NCBI RefSeq assembly: GCF_000204055.1
Contig: NW_006768853.1
Span: 20,177 to 84,176, forward strand
DNA: 64,000 nt
Direction of reading: 5' to 3'
DNA from: Melampsora larici-populina 98AG31
Taxonomy: Eukaryota > Basidiomycota > Pucciniomycetes > Pucciniales > Melampsoraceae
Shown here: in pieces, positions 1 through 10,605 of the stretch
How positions within the stretch are numbered: the first letter of the stretch is position 1
How the letters are laid out: every line of letters begins with the position of its first letter
Notes under the pieces: generated by a model
Database searches by the model: none
The model's input: only the letters and a program-made list of their open reading frames with translations
What the model was told of the DNA's origin: nothing
Translations under genes and position numbers: made by a program

Positions 1-2316
1 ACAGTTTCACCGTGCCCAAACAAGCTCGAAAAGCTAGCAGCTAAATAATCAAAGTCGAATTGGAGCAGTCAGTAATCTGTCATTTAGATAGAGGCTCCTA
101 AGATGAATAACTGGATGTACCTGCGTCATACGTGTCCTCTTTCTTGATGCTTTGCAAAGCGTGAGTGTTGCCTGGGCCAGAAGATAAACCAAACGATAAC
201 CCTTGGCCAAACCCAGAGTGAGAGTGCAAGCCTATCACACACGGTCGATACAAAGAGAGAAATAAACAAACAGTCAAAGCAAGAAAGAAAGAAAGAAAGA
301 CAAAACAGGTCAGATTGAGACAGGTTTTAAGCTAAGCGAGGAGATCATAATCGGAAGCTTACCTGGTAGAGAAATAAACAAACAGTCAAAGCAAGAAAGA
401 AAGAAAGACAAAACAGGTCAGATTGAGACAGGTTTTAAGCTAAGCGAGGAGATCATAATCGGAAGCTTACCTGGTAGAGAAATAAACAAACAGTCAAAGC
501 AAGAAAGAAAGAAAGACAAAACAGGTCAGATTGAGACAGGTTTTAAGCTCAGTGAGGAGATCATAATCGGAAGCTTACCTGGTTCATCCTTGATGTGTAT
601 CTTGAAATTTTGAGACGAAGTCCCTTTGGTAGGTTCCACCGGATCAGAAGACAGCACTATCGTGATCCCTTTGCCTACTCCAGAGGGCGAGGCTACAAAT
701 GAACCCCTGGTTAATGATGATGTTCATACGGATGGAATCAAAAGGAACGTACTGGGTTCAAGTTTAATTTTTTTCTTGTCTTCTGCATTGGCGATAAAGA
801 AAGATGGTCAGAGAAGTATGTCAAGATAATGACAGGAAGACTTTGGAGCTTACCTTGACCCTGACCTTGTTTATCTTCAGACCTACCGATATCTGCAAAG
901 ATCGCAGATCTCTTGGAACTAGACGCTTTTTGAAATAAAAGTCGGGCAGGTGATTCAAAGAAATTCTCGGTAGAACCTCCAGATTTCTTGAAGGTGGGGG
1001 ATAAATCGAGATTCAAATGAGACGATTGCATCTTAACTCGGTCGTCAACTTTCAATCCCTTGTGGAACACTCGGGATTTCTTGATAATAGCGAGGTATTC
1101 GTAGGTCCGGGGGGGAATTTCACGAGTAGCCATTCCGGCTTGCTGAAATGAAATCAAACCATGGGATTGGATATGATATCGAAGGAAAAAGGGTATATAC
1201 AGAAGAAATTACTGACCACGCCCTTTGCCCAGACCCATGCCCCGTTCCACGTCATGCGGTACTGGAAACTCGGATCCCATGGGCAAACCAATATGGCCCC
1301 ATCGCCGGAGGTCCCTTTTTGGGATTGCTCATGGAAGATCTGAGCCGTTAATTCGTGAAGCGCAATGCGCTTGCGCGCATCCTATCACACGACGAGCTCA
1401 GGTTCGTGAAAATGAAAAAGAACAAAAAGGATATGAGGGGTGGTAAAAAGAGAAATCACGAACCTCCAACTCTTTGGTGAGTTCCCCCACCTGCGCGTCT
1501 GCGCCGGTTGAGCCGCTCGCCGAAGCAATGAACTGCTTGGCGGCGCTGGTCTAAAAGCAAGAGGAGAAGAACGAAAAGATGAATACATGACAGAAAAAGA
1601 ATGACAGTTAAGGACAAACCTGAGCAACCTTTTTGGCCTGTTCCTTGGGATTTTCAGTATAAATCGTCACCGAGCCCTTGTGCTTGGTGGCTTTGGCAAG
1701 CAAATCTACAAAGCTCTGCCAGGTAAGACAGTCCACAAGGAATACCTTTTCTCGACCCACCTGACCCATCCATCTCAAACGCGGAGCAAGGTCGCTTTTG
1801 AGAACCATGTGGCGCATTCCGGGTTCGTACTCCTCACATATGTCGCCACACATGCCTTTGAAGTCGTTTAGCGACTTCCCAAACAAACACTTCACCAAAT
1901 CAATGACGTTACCTTGATTGAACATCTTTGATTCAATCAAGTTGTAGCGGACAGCCGCGCTAGCAGCACTTTTGCGAGTCCTGCTAGCTACCTTAATCAA
2001 CGTCGGTTGTTCAGCTGCAACTTCCATTTCCGTATGGATTTTGAACTTGACCTGGACAATCATTTCGTTTCGTTGGTCAAATTGAATCCGAGGCACGGTG
2101 CCGATCCGGTACAGCGGATTTTGTTGGCTACATGTTGCAGGAGCGTCGTCACCGGTTTTATTAGACGGCTCATCAAAAACTGAAGAAAATATAAGGGGGT
2201 TCAGTTTAGGCAAATCAACACTGTATAAGCAAGGAGTTGCACATACGTGCATTCATGTGGCCTTGGACCGCGGGCACGTCTGAGTCATTTGGAACGGGGG
2301 TTTGATGGTTAGACAT
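1..2316 (-). CDS. unrecognised multi-exon gene, 3' part beyond the left edge
   Basis: I do not recognise this protein. The chosen start is the ATG at 2316 (begins MSNHQTPVPND); from there the exons 2316-2247, 2179-1620, 1550-1464, 1381-1217 and 1142-854 join with consistent phases (1, 0, 0, 0, 1) at GT..AG borders. Further exons lie near 805-773, 722-579 and 227-137, and the gene continues off the edge. The first half looks globular and contains a K/R-rich stretch (KVASRTRKSAASAAVRYN); the middle is Trp/aromatic-rich (CPWDPSFQYRMTWNGAWVW). The later exons are Gly/Ser-rich and carry three psi-K-x-E-like motifs (IKLEP, IKDEP, IKKED), which is the pattern of SUMO acceptor sites. That pattern plus lack of a signal peptide hints at a nuclear protein, which is inference only. 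The join from the ~790 exon to the ~720 exon is uncertain (donor GTTCCT would keep frame). Confidence 0.6.
228..578 (-). repeat. tandemly triplicated intron with 108-bp units
   Basis: Read on the minus strand, the intron following the exon that ends at 579 consists of near-identical 108-bp units. Unit borders fall exactly at CCAG|GTAAGC (donors at 578, 470 and 362). Each unit therefore begins with a consensus donor and ends with a pyrimidine-rich tract and acceptor (TTATTTCTCTACCAG). The last unit ends at a different acceptor (GTGTGATAG) next to the following exon. A GAAA microsatellite near 282-300 varies between units. The exon on each side joins in phase 1 whether the region is removed as one intron or in three steps. 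Confidence 0.8.
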
Positions 2317-2645
2317 TTTATTGTGTTGAATCGAGAAGATGTCAAGCTGCTCATGCAAATGGTATTAGGAAAATGATAAAAAAACGATGGGATTAGAAAA
2401 AAAAATCCAAAAAAAAAGTCAGGTTCAGAAAGAAGAAAAACAGAGAGAAACAAACACACCGAAAACAAGACAAAGGTGATGTGTCAAGAAAAGATTTAAA
2501 GCAGGTTTATGATGGCAGAAATTCGAAACCTGCGAGATTAGCGAAGACAAATTGGTCAGAAGATTGAGACAAAGCCAGGTCAAAGATAAAGATTGTACTT
2601 TGTGAGATCGATGAGTTAAACAGAATAGTTGGGCAAAAGCCCAAC

Positions 2646-2653
2646 TATTTATA
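2646..2653 (-). promoter_or_regulatory. TATA-like box upstream of the left-edge gene
   Basis: The minus strand reads TATAAATA here, about 330 bases upstream of the chosen ATG at 2316. The A/C-rich leader between the two holds no long ORF. Position and orientation fit a core promoter, but no transcript start is known. Confidence 0.35.
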
Positions 2654-5600
2654 CCTTTTGGGTGTCATCAAACCCAACCCCGTTTTCTTAAACGCAACCG
2701 CCTTTTCCGTTATGAAATCATATGGGCTCATGAGGTCATATGAGGTCATAACCCCATTTTTCATATGTTGGTGACCATAATAAAATCAAAAGATATGAAT
2801 TCGTGGTTGAAATCTTCGGCATCGTTTGATAGAATCGCTGTTCTTCTGTCATTCATAAAAAAGAGGCCAAGCATGAATCAACTTCATAATGGAACTCTTG
2901 CGGTCAAAATAAACACAGAAACCGTGAAAGAAGAAACCGTGAAAGAAATCTTCGGTAAGAATTGATTAATTGTTGATGGAATTCCATCGTTCTATAGAAA
3001 CGTCGTCCTTTCTTTATTGCAACAAAAATACTGAAAGAAACAATCAACATTGTTATCGAAGTCTTGAAGATAAACCAAACACATACCCTCTTTGCTTGTT
3101 ATTGAAATTTTGATGAAGGTCAGGATCCGTGTTCCATGGGACGCCTATGTTGATTGAAGTTCTCATGATGAGTATCTTATGATTGAAATCTTTGGTAATG
3201 AAGAAGCAGAAACATGTTTTTACGTACCATTCGAAAGGATGAAAGCCCCAAAATGTCAAAAAGAGGGTCGAAGGCTGAAGCGGCCTGTGGAGGATTTGAC
3301 GGTGGTTGAGGTTGGTCGGTATAAGAACCGGAGGCCTGTTCAGACTTTCGAAACTTTCGTGAATGGAAATTGATGCTTGGAAGCATTACAAGACAGCTGA
3401 AGACAGCTATGATCAACATAATTTTGCGGAATCAAATTAACGTTTAGGCCTGTGAAAACAAAAAAAAAAAGAGTTTTGGACGACAGATTAAACCCCAGTT
3501 AAAACTTGGAAACACACAACCCCGCGAAATTTACCAATAGTTCTTACAACAGCTGTATGTACACAACACTTCCGTGGCAGGTATGGTGGCAGGTATGCCA
3601 TCTTTGAATGACCAGAATTGCCCAAAGCTGAAGGCTCAAGACTCAGTTTGCAGAATAATAGTCCAACAAATTCTCAACAAACATGATCATGAATCAGTTG
3701 AATTCCTTCTTTGAACCTTTCAAACACCACCAAGAAGTAAGTGACATGTGCAAACCAATCTCACCAAGCTTGACATAAAGAATTCCAAGCCAAATCACTT
3801 GGCTTTGTCAGACAGGCATCTGTCAAGCTTTTTGTGACTGTACATAGTCCTGTCATTCTCAAAAAAGCTTGTCCAAGTTTTCCTGCAAAACTCAAGCAGT
3901 TTGGTATGGAATTTTCGGCAAGCTTTGGAAGAACAACAGTACTTTAGTGAAACTCCATGAGAGCTGGAAAGAAATGACTAGTGATGTAATCAAGAATAAC
4001 TTATCAAACCCAAAGATACCAACCAAACCATAACAATCACAATGTAAGACCAAATAAACCCAATGATATTTCTCGGGAAGAAAAAATAGAAGCAAAGGAT
4101 TTTCTGTGGTAAAAACAAGACCAAGAGCTTGAGACCAAATCCCAAGAGAAAAAGATAGAAGGCATATACATAGGGGTATGTAGGCAAAACAGGATTGAAA
4201 GAAAGGCCTCAAGATTGCTTTTGAATGTGCTTTGTGATTCATGATTCAAGTGAGAGTAGTGAACTTTATCCATTACCAATTATCTTCATTTGTTCAGTAT
4301 AAGTGTCTTTGAATCTTGATGAATCACAAACAAAAATTGTTGTATTGAATGTAGATCTAACCTAAATGAATGGTTCTTACAGTGTGAAATATAAATCACC
4401 TCAAATCCAGAAAAGAATCCATTGGCATCACCACAAATGCTGGTATATAAAGGAAGAGACAGAGGTAAGGCTTCATAGTATATTGATCAAGCAGTAAAGG
4501 TTTGGGTTGACTGTCAAACAAGAAATTTGCTTAGGATTCGCTAAGATCTTAAAGGTTTGTCTCACCATAAGCTTAAGCTTAAGCCCTTCTTCCAAAACAG
4601 CCACATCTACTTAAGCTTAGGGCCTATACACAGACTTTGGCCCAAGACCAGCAGGATTTTTGAGCAAGTCCTTTTCTGAGGGCTCTAGAATGTTGTAAAA
4701 GCTTGCAATACATTCATCATGGGTTCTTACAAACCTTAATGTACATACACTTGTGCCACTGGTATCACCACTTTACTTGAGCAATTTGACAAATTTGGAT
4801 GTTAAGGTATTGTGGATCTGGGCCATACTCAGTGTGTGGGACTGCAAGTGTGCTGAACTATTCAAACTCACTATACCGGCTGTATTTGTGAGGAGTGCAC
4901 TGTTGGACATACTGTTAATCAAGGATATGATAAGAAATGTAAAGTGTGGTCTTCATGTGGTACACTTTCAGTACTCAAGACCTTACACCTAAGCTCCAAG
5001 AGCACTTCAAAGAAGTAATATTGTAAAATTACCCTGTGTCCGCATTGCAGATACTTTTTAAATTATAAAACATTACACCTTGAATCTAGTTTCAAAGATT
5101 CACAAAACCATTACAAAAAATATATAATATAACAATGACAACTTGACAGTCTAGTTTCAAAGACCCATATGAATGACAAATCACAATACTTATGAAATAA
5201 TAATGTAAAAAAACCTTGGAAGGATGATACAATAAGAAAGCATAAAAAGAACTTATTAAGAATGATAAGAAGAAAACTCACAGGTCAAGGAAGATAGTAT
5301 AGAAAAAATAATTACTAGACTATCAAAAGTTCACAAACCAAGAAGGACTTTGGGTAAGGAAAATATTAGGTAAGAAACTAATAAATAAATAAAATACTAT
5401 TACCTACAAAAGATAGCACCAAAGAAAATATCAGATGACATGCTTCCTTAGATTTTGGAAAGTCTTAAGAAAACACCAGCCAGAGGACTCTCTTGGCCAC
5501 AGACATAATTAAGCAACACCAGCAAAAAATATTGCTGAAGTATCAAATTAACTATACAACTAGGTTTCAAGAAAGGTATAAAAGCTATGGATTCTTGCCA

Positions 5601-7165
5601 CCAGAATGAAGGGGCATCATATTTTACTTCATCAAACTTTCAACATGGACCAAAGTCTGTCTTTCCTTTTGAGAATCCAGTTCTAAAACTTGATCTCTGT
5701 CTATATGTTCTATTTAATTATCTAGCAGAAATACCCAGATGATCTTTTATTTTGTCCTGTTTTCAAAACCAAGATCCAGATGTCTTCTTAAAACTTAATA
5801 CCATAAAATAAATGTAACCCAAATGCCTCTTACTTTCTTTTCGGAAATAAATCTTAGTTGTCATAACCTAGTCACTGAATCCCTTTCAATTCTTTAACTC
5901 CATAGTCAACTTGATTCTACAACCCAGTTAAATTATTTAAACCTGCTCTGTGCTTCCTTACCACTTATTTTGAATCCACCAGAATTTATCTAAATCTTGC
6001 TCTTAACAGTAAGTGCTTTTTACTTAGTCAATACCTTAAGTTCTCGTAACACATAGCTGTACGAAATCCCTGTATATTCTTCAGAATATCAGGCTACTCT
6101 AAGATCCCAGCTTCAAAGATAACACAGGTCTAGGAGTGACTCTTCCCTTGCTGTGATCCTACAGTAGGCCTGTGCTCCCTTCAAAAAGAATATTTTATTT
6201 TTGAGATACAATATACTACATAACATTACAATCCTGTTGTGTTCTGTGAGCAAAAAAAAAAGATGAGGGGGTCAAGTTTTTTTTTTGGACACTCACAATT
6301 GTCTAATTAGAAGGAGAAACACGAGTTTTCTTTGGTCTTAGAAAACTCATCAATGGGATGAAAAGTTTTAATAATTATAAGCTGGAGGAAAGATTCTCCT
6401 CACCCAAACTTTTTTCCCCTTCACAAGCCCAAGCCTGCCTGTTTGTCATAACTCACTTGCTTGAATTCTTGCAAGGAGTAAAGTGTGGGAATTTGGTGAT
6501 TGTAAACCTAACCTGGGTTGAAATTTTGGCTGGGAGCTGTTAATAAATGTCAACTTGATACACAAAGTTTACCACCAAAGAAGTAACTGAGTATACATAC
6601 CAAGTTTTTTTTGGCAACCAGGTTAGGTTTGAACACAGCTAATGTTGTATCTGCCTTCAAACATGTTTAAAACGTTGGTCAGCTATTCCCATTCTCCCTT
6701 CCTCCTCCTTCAATCTTTCTTTCTTTTTTTTCCTTTTTCCATCTTTTCTCAATTATTTTCAACCTATCAACACCCATGTCTTGAGCCAAGAAAGACCCCA
6801 ACCCTTCAAAGCCCAATAAGCACAAGTGGACTTATTCCCAGATTGATTTTCTCCTTAACAAGTCTTTAACCAAGAAGGAGGCTGGAAATATGACTTGGAA
6901 AGACTGGAAGCCTGTGGCCTTCACCAATGTTCTCAATCAATAAAATTAAGCCTATGAAATAAGATACTGTGGAGAGGTAACAAGCAAAAAATGTGTAATT
7001 AGAAGTAAACCTATTCTATTTTTGTTTTAATATCTTTCTTGATCTGACTTTATTTGTTTCTTTTAAAAAAAAAGGTTTATGTCCTTCTGCTCAAAGGTTG
7101 AATTGGTTGGACCACAGGTGAATGCAGGATTGATATGACTGTGGAATGGTGGGAAGGAGATAGTA
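2654..7165. other. AT-rich intergenic stretch without recognisable genes
   Basis: Only short ORFs occur on either strand, with no domain, no credible chain of splice sites and frequent stops. I see A/T homopolymers and short direct repeats (for example GAGGTCATA twice near 2730-2750) but no terminal repeats that define a transposon. Confidence 0.5.
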
Positions 7166-7432
7166 TCAAAATAACTTGTGTTGATCATCTTTACCTTTCA
7201 AATCGTATGAACTGGTCATACCATTATGTATGTAATTGAACTCAGAAATGTCAATTTTGTTCTTTGATTTGTTCGGAAACGTAAGGGCTTTGATCGCACA
7301 TTGAAGGCGTTGGTTGTGATTGCTCTTGGCGGGGGTTCGCCTACCTGAGAAGGTGTTGTGTGAGTTAGGATATCGTCTGATTAGGTTTTTTGGATTCATA
7401 GTAATTTTAGATTGAGCTGATGAAGAGTGCAA
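7166..7432 (-). CDS. possible small gene, divergent from the KEN-box gene
   Basis: An 88-codon open frame lies on the minus strand, with a downstream in-frame start MNPKNLIRRYPNSHN. It is basic at the N-terminus, which could suit a mitochondrial presequence. It reads away from the gene starting at 7685 and would share a promoter with it. An internal CAG|GTAGGC could be a donor, so the true product may be spliced. I recognise no domain. It could equally be a chance ORF. Confidence 0.25.
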   Translation of the reverse strand: MHSSSAQSKITMNPKNLIRRYPNSHNTFSGRRTPAKSNHNQRLQCAIKALTFPNKSKNKIDISEFNYIHNGMTSSYDLKGKDDQHKLF

Positions 7433-7684
7433 TCTTTGGAATATGTAGGGTGATCAGATGAGATTGAAATGAAATTGATAATTTGAGTTTGAGCTTGAGA
7501 TGAAGAAGAAGAGTTGAAGGAAGTTCTATGTGAATGTGGTGGTTTGACTTAAATTGATTTCTAGTTTCTAACTCTCATCGATTCACTCTTCATTTTCTCT
7601 TTACAATTCTACTCACGATCATCGAATTCATTCATCCGATTAACAAAAATTCACATTCACATCTTCACAAACAATCAAGTCATC

Positions 7685-9499
7685 ATGGTTTCCAAAACTA
7701 ATCAAATCAGACATCCTTTACCACCACGTCCAATCTCTCATCATCATCATCATCAAAACAAAGAAAACCAACCGATCAAACCATCCAAGAAACCTAATTT
7801 AATATCATCTCAATCCATGAACCAACCAACTTCACCATCAAAAGAACATCGTCCATCATTCAAATTACCCAACAAACCTACCTTTCATTCAAAACCCATC
7901 AATCAACCATCCATTCAAGATGACCAAACCCACACCAATCCATCCATCAAATCTAATCACCAAAGGACCACCAAACCGATCCATACAAGAACAGACTCAA
8001 TCAGATCGTCAAGTTCAACATCAACTCTCTTATCATCTACAACAAGAGAAGACGCTATGATCCGTCGAAACTTGATGTCTCCAACCGAAACCAATCAACA
8101 AGAAAGAGTCTTAGCCATTGTAAAAGTCAAACAAGCCGTGCTTGAAGCTAAAGCAAGAAAACTTCCGAAACTGGCTCATCGAAGTTCGAATGTCTATACG
8201 CCTAAACCTTTGTTGTTGCCTTATAAATTAGCTAGATCTGCTTCGGTGAATTTAAATCATTCGAAACGGATCAGTTTAAGATCTAATCTATTAAACGATC
8301 AAATCAGTTCTCCTTCTAATCTAACTGTAAGTTTCCAAAACCACATAAATAAAAAGTTTCAAATGAAGAGGAAACTGATTCTCTTTTTTTCGGGGGATGG
8401 TAGGGAGAAAGACCTACTCATAGACGTCAATTGAATTCCGAATCAATCATCTTTAATCATAGAAGAATGTTTACTGAATCGATGACGACTACTACAAACA
8501 CTTCGCTTTCTTCACCTGACCAAGCTCTACCACCAAGGATTTATTCTCCTAGATCTGGTTCTGGTCATCGAAACCATCAACTTAGTCCTGATCATAGAAG
8601 ATCTCAATACGATTCATTTTATCAGGTAAGCTTTTTTGGATTTCGGTTTGTAGAAACACTTGAAGTAGGTTGCTTGAAATCTGAGTTTTGGTTTGGGTTT
8701 GGGGTTTTTTAGTTGATCGGACCTGAGTCTGAATCGCTTGGTACAAGTTTTACACATGATCATAGGTTTCGTGCTCATTCTACAGTTCAGTAATGATTGC
8801 TTTTCTTTGATCTCGATTGATCTGTTGACTGATCTGTTTCTTTTTGGTTGATCATTTAGGATCGTCGACGCGATTCAACCAATTCAGTGGTAAGTTGTCC
8901 ATCTTCTGAAGCTTTTCTTACTGTTTAACCACACGAACTGAATTTTGGATGATCTGTGGTGTTTTTTGAGAGTAGTTGTTGTCACCTGTTACGATTGGTT
9001 CATCATCGACTTCCTGGAACACACAAACCGATCTAGACCCCGTCCAACTTCCAAAACCTACCCATAGCGCACTAAGAATAACCACAGAAGCTCCAGTGAG
9101 TGTTTCAATTTCCTTCCAAAAAGCTTCTTAAACCAAACCATTTAATCCTTTTTTCTTGTTTAGATTGGAAATCGAGATTTGTCTAAAGAAACTAAGCTTA
9201 AGAAACTAAGGTCCTGTAAATCAGATGGATCAATCTGTTTAAAACCTTCAAAGGTTTCATTGATTTCTTTAAACAATCAACCTATCTTATCACAAAGAAA
9301 CCTTTCCTATTCTCAATCTATTTCCCAGAATTTAAGTGATCTAAGCACTGGAAAGGATGGGAAGGATGGAAATGGGAAGGTGACGGCTATTGGGAAATTG
9401 AAATCGATCTTGGAAGAGAATGAAGATGAAGTAGAATTCGATTTGGAAAAAGAAATTGTAGATCGGTTGTTAAAGTTTAAAAGGTTGGTTTGGAATTGA
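7685..9499 (+). CDS. Ser/Asn/His-rich protein with KEN-box-like motif
   Basis: The start ATG at 7685 follows a CA-rich leader. Exon 1 (7685-8326) and exon 2 (8404-8625) join in phase 0, and exons 8860-8889, 8976-9095 and 9164-9499 also read in one phase. The exon beginning at 8713 is clear, but its donor between 8760 and 8800 is not resolved. The product is low-complexity and probably disordered: a His run, then NKENQP near residue 26, then Ser/Thr/Pro/Arg-rich segments. The C-terminus is a charged, possibly helical segment (EVEFDLEKEIVDRLLKFKRL). KEN followed by a proline is the form of an APC/C degron, so a cell-cycle-regulated protein is possible, but this is inference. No enzyme domain is visible. 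Confidence 0.65.
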
Positions 9500-10576
9500 A
9501 GAACAAGATGGATTTTGTATATTCATGGGAAGGTTTGGTGGGTTTTTCGCCCAGTTGGATCGGTTTTGGATCTCTTTAAAATTCATTCTTTTTTTTCGAA
9601 ATCGTTTTTTTTTTCTTCTTCTTTTTCTTCTTTTTCTGGAAGGGATTAGTGATGACTTTTTTTTTTTGGATGTGAAAACTTGATCTCTTTGTAGTTTATC
9701 ATTTACTTTTTTTTATATGGACTTCTTTTAAAATGTTGTATGATTTTAAAACTAGAGAAAAACACACACACATACTCATACTAAAAAATCTTTTTTTAAT
9801 TTATTTAATTTTCTTTAATTATTAAAAATTTACTAATCATTCTTTTGAACTTTTTACTTTTTTTCTTTTTTGATTACTTTACTACTTTTCTACTACTTAT
9901 TCATACTTGATAAGTTGGATTATTAGTATATCATTTTTTTGGTTTTTTTATTATTTATATTTTAAAAATCAACTAGATATCAAACTCATTCATTCATTCT
10001 GTTTTTTCTCTTCCTTTGGATATCTGTTTTTTTTCATCCTTGATCTGTTTTTCTCTTAATTTCTCTTTTAATTTAATTCTCCTTAATCCAATTCTCTTCG
10101 ACCTTTCAAATCCTAAACCATTTTGTTTCCTTCCATAACAAACATCCCTCTAAAGATTTTCTTTTCCCTCTTTCTCTTTACATCCTAATCATTTTTTTTA
10201 TCATTTTTTATTCGATTTGTCTTACTACTGTTGTTGTTGTGATAAAAAAAAATCGCATTCTTAATGAAACTAACTAAAAAAAACTAACATTAATTATTAA
10301 TAAACTGGTTTCTTTTATTTGAATGGTTTAATGGTTTATGTATGAGTTTGAAAGGGAAAGGTAGTGGTGATTGATCTAGGTTTGGTTATATATTGACTTG
10401 TTTTGAAGTATGGAATGGTATGGGAGACTTGGTCTGTAGTTCTGAAATTGTAAGAGTGGTGAATAGGTACACAGGTTGTCATTAAGGTTTAAAGCCTTTA
10501 ATATTCTTTAGCTGAAAAGTTCAAAGTTCAACTCATATTCATTCCCATTGGCCATGGTACATTCAAGTGTCTGTAG
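9500..10576. other. AT-rich 3' flank and intergenic DNA
   Basis: Very T-rich and A-rich tracts (long poly-T runs from 9590 to 10060) follow the stop codon at 9499. There is no ORF of note, and I see no repeat boundaries until the hAT target duplication at 10577. Confidence 0.5.
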
Positions 10577-10605
10577 GACTCAAGCAAGTCTGGCTCGCAG
10601 CGTTG
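10577..10605 (+). repeat. left end of hAT element: 8-bp TSD plus TIR
   Basis: GACTCAAG (10577-10584) is followed by the terminal inverted repeat CAAGTCTGGCTCGCAGCGTTG. The same 8-mer follows the right terminus. Confidence 0.85.

Noticed and set aside
281..300. GAAA microsatellite as a feature of its own
   Set aside because: It is part of the duplicated intron unit and only varies in copy number there.
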